A stretch of 64,000 bases of DNA, taken from positions 281,871-345,870 of the forward strand of contig MU130625.1 of NCBI GenBank assembly GCA_015039465.1, read 5' to 3'. The notes under the pieces are model-generated. The model was given only the letters and a program-made list of their open reading frames with translations. It was not told where the DNA came from and did no database searches. The DNA comes from Phlegmacium glaucopus (lineage: Eukaryota; Basidiomycota; Agaricomycetes; Agaricales; Cortinariaceae). The position numbers and the translations under genes are program-made. The number at the start of each line of letters is the position of its first letter. Position 1 is the first letter of the stretch. Positions 58,843-64,000 of this stretch are shown here, one piece after another.

Positions 58843-59259
58843 CTAAGGAGGTGCGATACCACCAGCACCCTCGATGGCTGCATCTTTAAATGAGGCGGGC
58901 ACAAGGGGGGCCGCAGTTAAACCGAGGGCTCCGCCAGTCTCTCCAAGGACGCCATCCACAGCGTCGTGTGAGGCAACACCATCCGGGTGAGTCAATGTAC
59001 CTTGCGGAACGAACACCATTAATGCGACGAGCGCGATGAATTGTTGGAACAACATACCTCCAGCACCTTCGATGCCTCCATCTACTAGGGCCTCGGGCGC
59101 AACGGACCCCACAAGTGAACCGAGGGTCTTGCCAGTACTTTCAGAGGTGTTATCCACAAGATCCTGTGCATGATCACTCGCTGGGTGAGGCAATGCCATC
59201 GCGCCTTGCAAGGCGAAAACCACCAAGGTGACTAGAGCGGTAAATTGCTGGAACAACAT
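58843..59259 (-). CDS. Small secreted protein SSP7, two-repeat form
   Basis: Exon 1 (59259-59058) has MLFQQFTALVTLVVFALQG, LPHPASDHAQDLVDNTSEST and a block ending GIEGAGG. The internal signal copy, 57 nt (59057-59001), has GTATGT and CCGCAAG ends. Exon 2 (59000-58843) is a more diverged repeat with TLTHPDGVASHDAVDGVLGE and end AIEGAGGIAPP. Spliced length is 119 residues; retention keeps the frame. TATA is at 59451-59457 with the conserved 5' UTR intron. Function unknown. Confidence 0.65.
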   Translation of the reverse strand: MLFQQFTALVTLVVFALQGAMALPHPASDHAQDLVDNTSESTGKTLGSLVGSVAPEALVDGGIEGAGGMLFQQFIALVALMVFVPQGTLTHPDGVASHDAVDGVLGETGGALGLTAAPLVPASFKDAAIEGAGGIAPP

Positions 59260-60290
59260 TATCTAAAGTATAGACCGTGAAAGTTGAGCACTTATAAACA
59301 AATGGTTAGGACAAAATGCATACCTTCGAGTAAATTCGTAAGCTGAAATGGGTGATCAATTATTATTATCAAAAGGTATGAATGCATTGGAGAACTTACA
59401 ATAGGACTTGCGGATTGAAGCTGAGGAAACGAGTGTTTTGCTGAGCCCGCTCTTATACTGGGATCGTATAGAACCAAACCAAATGCGTGTAGATGTCAGA
59501 TACCAGTGAGACAGGATGATTGGACGATATAGAAAATTCTGAGCCTAGTAGTATACGTAAGAAGCAATTGGTCCCTATCTCAGTTCACGATGGGTAGAAG
59601 CAGACCCGGGACTAACATTGGCACTGAGGTTCAGGATGAGTTGTGGTCTCTTGGGCATTGGTATTCCTGCGCATAGTGATAATATCTCGTCGGGCAAATG
59701 AGACTGAGATATCCTGATTCCTCAGCGATTTCGAACTTCAGTCATACATTCAAAGTTCAATATTATATCTGCGGAGGCAACTTACCTTGTTGTTCTGTTG
59801 AAATTAAATTCTGGAGCTAATTTAGCCTCCGAGTTGTGGCTTCACCGGTGTATTAGTCAAAATGCTAGGCCGCTTCGAAAATTTCTGTGTGCGCCTTTGT
59901 TTGTGCAAATACAGTAGACAATGAGCCAATGTGGGCGTCGGGATCTGCAAACTGTTGCGAAGCTAGTTGTTGAGGTTACGGACCACTGCATATATTGCTA
60001 TGACGTATTCAGAGGAGGACGCGAGCGACAAGAGTGGAGCGTGGAGCTGAAATAGCAACACGTCATCACATGTTTACACCAAGAAAATTTCGAATGGCCT
60101 AGCATTTTGCAGGGTAAACCCTCAATTGATTCCGGTGATTTGAATATTGGTGTGGGTCTGACGATTCTAGCCACATTCCAAAATGTATTGAAGAGTCTGT
60201 TGAGTACAGTTCTTTGTTTATTCTTTTTCTAATTCTCACATAAAGTCATACTACGTGTCTGACGAGATAGGGAAGTTTTTCGGGAACCAA
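59260..60290. repeat. SSP7 upstream region, palindrome mostly lost
   Basis: Promoter, TATA and leader are as in the other units. A segment 59850-60110 is not shared with the other units and may be an insertion. Near 60262 the sequence jumps to the 3' flank of a plus-strand copy. Confidence 0.5.
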
Positions 60291-60720
60291 ATATTACTTG
60301 CATAGAGACTATGTTAGTATTCCAGGAATCTAAATACGTGGCACTTTTGAGAGTCTCAAGATGAATGAGCAAACCAGTTACCTTCATTCCTTAAACCTCT
60401 GAAGTCGAGCTTTCGTTTGAAAGGAATATCGCCCAGAACAAGCTCCGCAAGCATGGTAAACAGGCTTTCGCGTTGTTTGAATACCCTGTTATTCGCTGGT
60501 CTTGATCGTCGCCCGAAATGTAGACGCAAAGCCTGCAAGGATTGAAATTCACCAGAGAATAATATCTCTGCGGACGTGGCACTACCAGACAACGTACAAC
60601 AAGATCACGCAAAATTTACTGCCAGAATTATTCTCGTAGAGATCCGCCAGCATCATAGCTTCACAAAGCTTGCATTCGTCGAGAAGAGGTTCATGAATCT
60701 CGGACTGGCCCCTTTTTGTC
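60290..60720 (-). pseudogene. Third decayed F-box/LRR-like fragment
   Basis: It contains MLAELVLGDIPFKRKLDFRG and LFSGEFQSLQALRLHFG, matching the copies after SSP1 and SSP2. It sits between SSP7 and SSP8 with no intact plus-strand SSP beside it, so it marks a deleted copy. Confidence 0.3.
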
Positions 60721-60899
60721 GCGCTAATCATAGATGTTCCGTATTTTCTGTCCGAAAATATGCTATGACAGACATCGTTACTACTTCCTCTATGTTGAAA
60801 AAAAGGAACAAGGTGTCAACAAGAGTGAAACGCTGACAACGGTGTTATTGACATCCCATGAATGGAAGTAAAGTACTTCATGAGCCATTTTATTACCGG

Positions 60900-60978
60900 T
60901 GGCAGGGTGAGGCAATGCTATCGTGCCTTGCGAGGCGAACGCCATCAACGCGACGAGAACGGTAATTCGCTGAAACAT
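60900..60978 (-). pseudogene. SSP8 remnant: signal peptide only
   Basis: MFQRITVLVALMAFASQG and LPHPATG survive, one codon shorter than in paralogues at the start. The rest of the gene is deleted and the sequence joins directly to the 3' flank. The promoter (TATA near 61168), leader and 5' UTR intron are intact, so a short chimaeric peptide could be made, ending near 60790. Confidence 0.7.
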
Positions 60979-61529
60979 TATCTAAAGTACAGACTGCGAA
61001 ATTTGAGCACTTATGAACAAATGGTTAAGACAAAATGCACACCTTCGAATAAATTCGTGAGCTGAATGGGTGAGTAATTATTTAAAAGTAAGATGTGTTA
61101 TGTTGGAGAATTCACAATAGGCCTTGGGGGTTCAAGCTGGGGGAAATGAGTGTTTTGCTGAGCCCGCTTTTATACTGGGATCGTATAGAAACACCAAACA
61201 TGTGTATATGATGACAGACACCTGCGAGGCAGGATGATTGGACGATGACTCGGATGAGTAGAATGGAAAAGTCCGAGCCTAGTAGTAGCCCCCAAACTTC
61301 CTTATCTCAGTTCACAATGGGCAGAAGCAGACTTGGGACTGCAGAGCTTCAGCTGTGGCACTGAAGATGAGTTGTGCCATGTGGTCTTTGTTTTTTGTCA
61401 ATTTAAATTGTCTCCCAGGCATTGATATTCCTGCGCATGGTGATGCAGTACAACTCGTCGGGTAAATGAGACTGAGATATCTTCAGCGATTTAGAATTTG
61501 GAGGAGACGCAACCTACGTTCTTGTTCTG

Positions 61530-62907
61530 TTGAAGCAAATCTATCCTCCAGGCTCCGAGTTGTCGTTCAGCGCTCAGGCTTCACGCTTGGGCGAAGAAGT
61601 GGGTCATGGAGTCATCAACTTGGGCGAAGAAGTGGGTCATGAAGTCATCAACTTGTGGGTGAGGGTCATCGCTCTGCGTGGCATATACGAGTCCCTTCAA
61701 ATGAAATTATACTGGTATTTTTATAGCGTCTTCGTGAGCGTTGAGTTTCTTATAGACGAATAAATTGTTTTCGCGCGGCAAACAAGGCCATCACCATCAA
61801 CACGTGCAATCACGGAAGTTACCGGCAAGTCTTGAAAGCCGCATCCGCTTATAAGAACGAGCCCCTAAATGGGACTCGTAACATCAGAGTCTGATTACAG
61901 GACACTGGAATTGTAGACGATTCTAGTTGTATTGGCCCTTCTAGTACGTCACGTTGACATTTCACGTGCTCACTTGCCTAGAGTAATATTGACAGCCTAC
62001 GCTATGTATAAATTACCCTAACTTGCCTTAACCTTCCTAACCTAAGCACGCTACTAAAGATAACACCCCCATAACAGAACCCTAACACTCAACATAACAT
62101 GAAGAAACAAACCACTGGCACTCTGCACCGAACTGATGGCCGCCAGAAAGAGGAAGGACATTTTATCCTTGATTGTCCCGAAGTATTTCCTTGCCAAAAT
62201 CGAAGCTGACGGAAGTCACGGAACCCTATACGCAATCTAGCTGTTGAAATTGAAAGTGGTGAAAACACTGGAAAGGTATCATCACTACAGTCTGTTATCA
62301 TTTTGACTAAATTCTGGCACACTCTCATAATCTCATTTTGGATGGTAATCGCAATTTGTAAGGCAGCTCAAAGCTCGTCGCCTCAACTTATGTATCAATA
62401 TTTAGGAAATAGTCGTGGCCTTTACCGGAGACGATAATCCGACTTCATTTGAAAGTATCTACTTTTTAGTGTCTTTGCTACGAGACCATGATTGATACAT
62501 TACATAGGGAAAAAGACTCAAAATGACCCATTTGAATGACAAGAGTTTTTGGATGCCTTGGACCTTGAGCCTCGTGGGTCACTACATCTTTGAGTATTGA
62601 AACCATTGTGAAGCGTAGGATCTGGATTTCGACACATATACTGTAAGTCAATGCCGCTGGGGATATGATATGTATGTCATGACCGCGGGTCATTCAAAGT
62701 CGACGAATTCTTATATCACCGCACCCAGCACTATCAACTTATCGAGTCGTCGGCAGACATGACGACGCATTTTTTGATCAGCAAAAAAACTTAAAAGACA
62801 TTGTTATTCAATTTGGACTCGGGAGCCCGAATACAACGGACGACTGACGAACATCCTCTACCTCAGGCAAGGTGCCAATGCACGCAATCGAGTTATCATA
62901 TGCATTA
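61530..62907. other. End of SSP8 unit and gene-free stretch
   Basis: The unit homology continues to about 61930 (GATTACAGGACACTGGAATT). A 37-bp direct duplication (GGGCGAAGAAGTGGGTCATG) is at 61580-61650. From 61930 to 62907 no gene is supported. Confidence 0.5.
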
Positions 62908-63137
62908 CAGCCGTTTTCATAACGATAGGCCCCGACGTTTCCTGTTTGTTTAGACCGTGTTTGGCTGTATCGGTCCAAAAGAAGTACGGGCCGACGGTCT
63001 GCCGTCCGGGATCGGATTCTTCCAAACGTTCGCCCATCGACGGCAGACCGTCGGCTCGTACTCCAGATCCTCCGATACAGCCAAACACGGTCTAAACAAG
63101 CAGGAAACGTCAGGGCCTATCGTTATGAAAACGGCTG
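62908..63137. mobile_element. Foldback element, possible Tc1/mariner MITE
   Basis: Arms of about 100 bp are near-perfect inverted copies, starting CAGCCGTTTTCATAACGATA, with centre near 63022. The flanking dinucleotide is TA on both sides (62906-62907 and 63138-63139), as for Tc1/mariner. 230 bp, no coding capacity. Confidence 0.65.
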
Positions 63138-63235
63138 TAGCGACCTCCCAGCCTTTTTTCGGTCGGCGGTGATGGTCAGACTAGATTTATCCCCCTTCTT
63201 GACGCTTCCCGCGAATTAATCAAGTTAAAATTGGT

Positions 63236-64000
63236 ATATGGTACCGGAATTCGAATGTTCCCCATTTTAAAAGTTCAAGTCACGTACACCAAAGCCAAAG
63301 GCTGTCTAGTTTTATTGTTAGATAATCACGGTTTATTGGCACCCATAGTGAACTGGGCCAGTGGTCAATCTGAATGATTTCAAAGGGGATTGCCACGAGC
63401 AAACTAGATTCAGCTTTCTAAGGCCAGGGCAAACCACCGCGCGTGGATAAGAAGGACTTTCAATAGTGGTACAGTGTACTGACGGTCCTTGGGACACACG
63501 AATTCTGAGCCTGGATCTTATTCAAAAGATCTTATATTTTACACACCGATGAATATAGCGCAGGCTACATGTTCTCGCAAAATTTCGAGCCGGTTGGGGT
63601 ATTCCTTCAGCCACTCAATATCTTTAAATTCAATATGGAATTTATTCTCTCGGATCAATGTTTCATGCCACTGTATTCGATGATCACTTACCTACTTAGT
63701 AGTATGAACAATCAGACGACTATCGAATCTTTCAAACTTGAAGATCAAAAAAGTAGCAACAACTTCAAGTTCCGGGGTACAATCATTAAATTCATTTTCC
63801 TCGCGCTAACTTTATGTAACAGATGTTCCACACTTGCTGTCCGAAAATTTGCCAAAAATATAATAGACGTCGTACTACTTCCTCTATACGCCGAAAAAAA
63901 GGAACCAGGTGTCAACAAGGGTGGAAAGCTGACAACGGCGTTATTGATATACCATGAACAGCCTTGGAAGTGAAGTACCTTGTGAGCCATTTTATTATTC
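63236..64000. repeat. 3' flank of a ninth SSP unit, gene beyond the right edge
   Basis: From GGTACCGGAATTCGAATG the sequence follows the SSP5/6/7 flank as far as the last bases, which match 49795-49815 just before the SSP5 stop codon. A minus-strand SSP gene should begin within about 20 bases outside the window. Confidence 0.75.

Overview
The window looks like nuclear DNA of a filamentous basidiomycete, most likely an Agaricomycete. Genes are cut by many short introns of about 45-65 nt with GT(A/G)NGT donors. Recognisable gene types fit this: a NACHT-WD40 STAND receptor, a Myb/SANT-like protein, a chitin synthase export chaperone, an annexin with a PGQY-rich tail, a class 3 lipase, and a Ty3/gypsy chromovirus. 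No species can be named from sequence alone.

Layout. 1-7.3 kb: transposon debris, comprising a broken hypothetical gene, MITE-like elements with short-motif arrays, a 19-bp minisatellite, a gag fragment and a reverse transcriptase fragment. 8.1-11.9 kb (-): NACHT-WD40 receptor with a 29-bp duplication that shifts the frame in the third of seven near-identical WD40 repeats. 12.1-14.2 kb (-): 3' end of a gypsy element (chromodomain and LTR) inserted in a decayed host ORF. 14.2-15.3 kb (-): Myb/SANT-like gene. 15.6-24.0 kb: first block of a multicopy small secreted protein (SSP) family. 25.2-27.4 kb (-): Cys-rich RING-like protein. 28.1-30.6 kb (-): annexin. 33.3-34.7 kb (+): Chs7-type chaperone. 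37.1-37.7 kb (+): thioredoxin. 38.7-40.1 kb (+): lipase. 41.4-49.3 kb (+): 5' LTR, gag and pol of the gypsy element, with a hAT-type MITE inside the integrase. 49.8-64 kb: second SSP block, loaded with nested solo LTRs and hAT-type MITEs.

Two observations stand out. (1) In the SSP family the gene body has been duplicated internally together with its signal-peptide segment. The internal signal-peptide copy has the form of a 52-59 nt intron: GTATGT is formed where GGT meets the ATGT of the old start codon, and CAAG is the acceptor. In three copies the internal segment carries a stop or a frame-breaking length change. Modelled splicing of it gives a continuous tandem-repeat secreted protein with a shared C-terminus in all three repeat-type genes that keep a full second repeat. 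This looks like conversion of a signal-peptide exon into an intron.

(2) The gypsy pieces at 12.6-14.2 kb (-) and 41.4-49.3 kb (+) appear to be two halves of one insertion. Their LTRs differ at only two positions in about 330, and both outer ends carry the same 5-bp target duplication CCATC. One inversion of about 35 kb (14.2-49.3 kb) rejoins them. The same re-inversion brings the two SSP blocks together and puts most SSP genes in one orientation.

All exon models were worked out by hand from splice-site and frame logic. No database search or RNA data was available.
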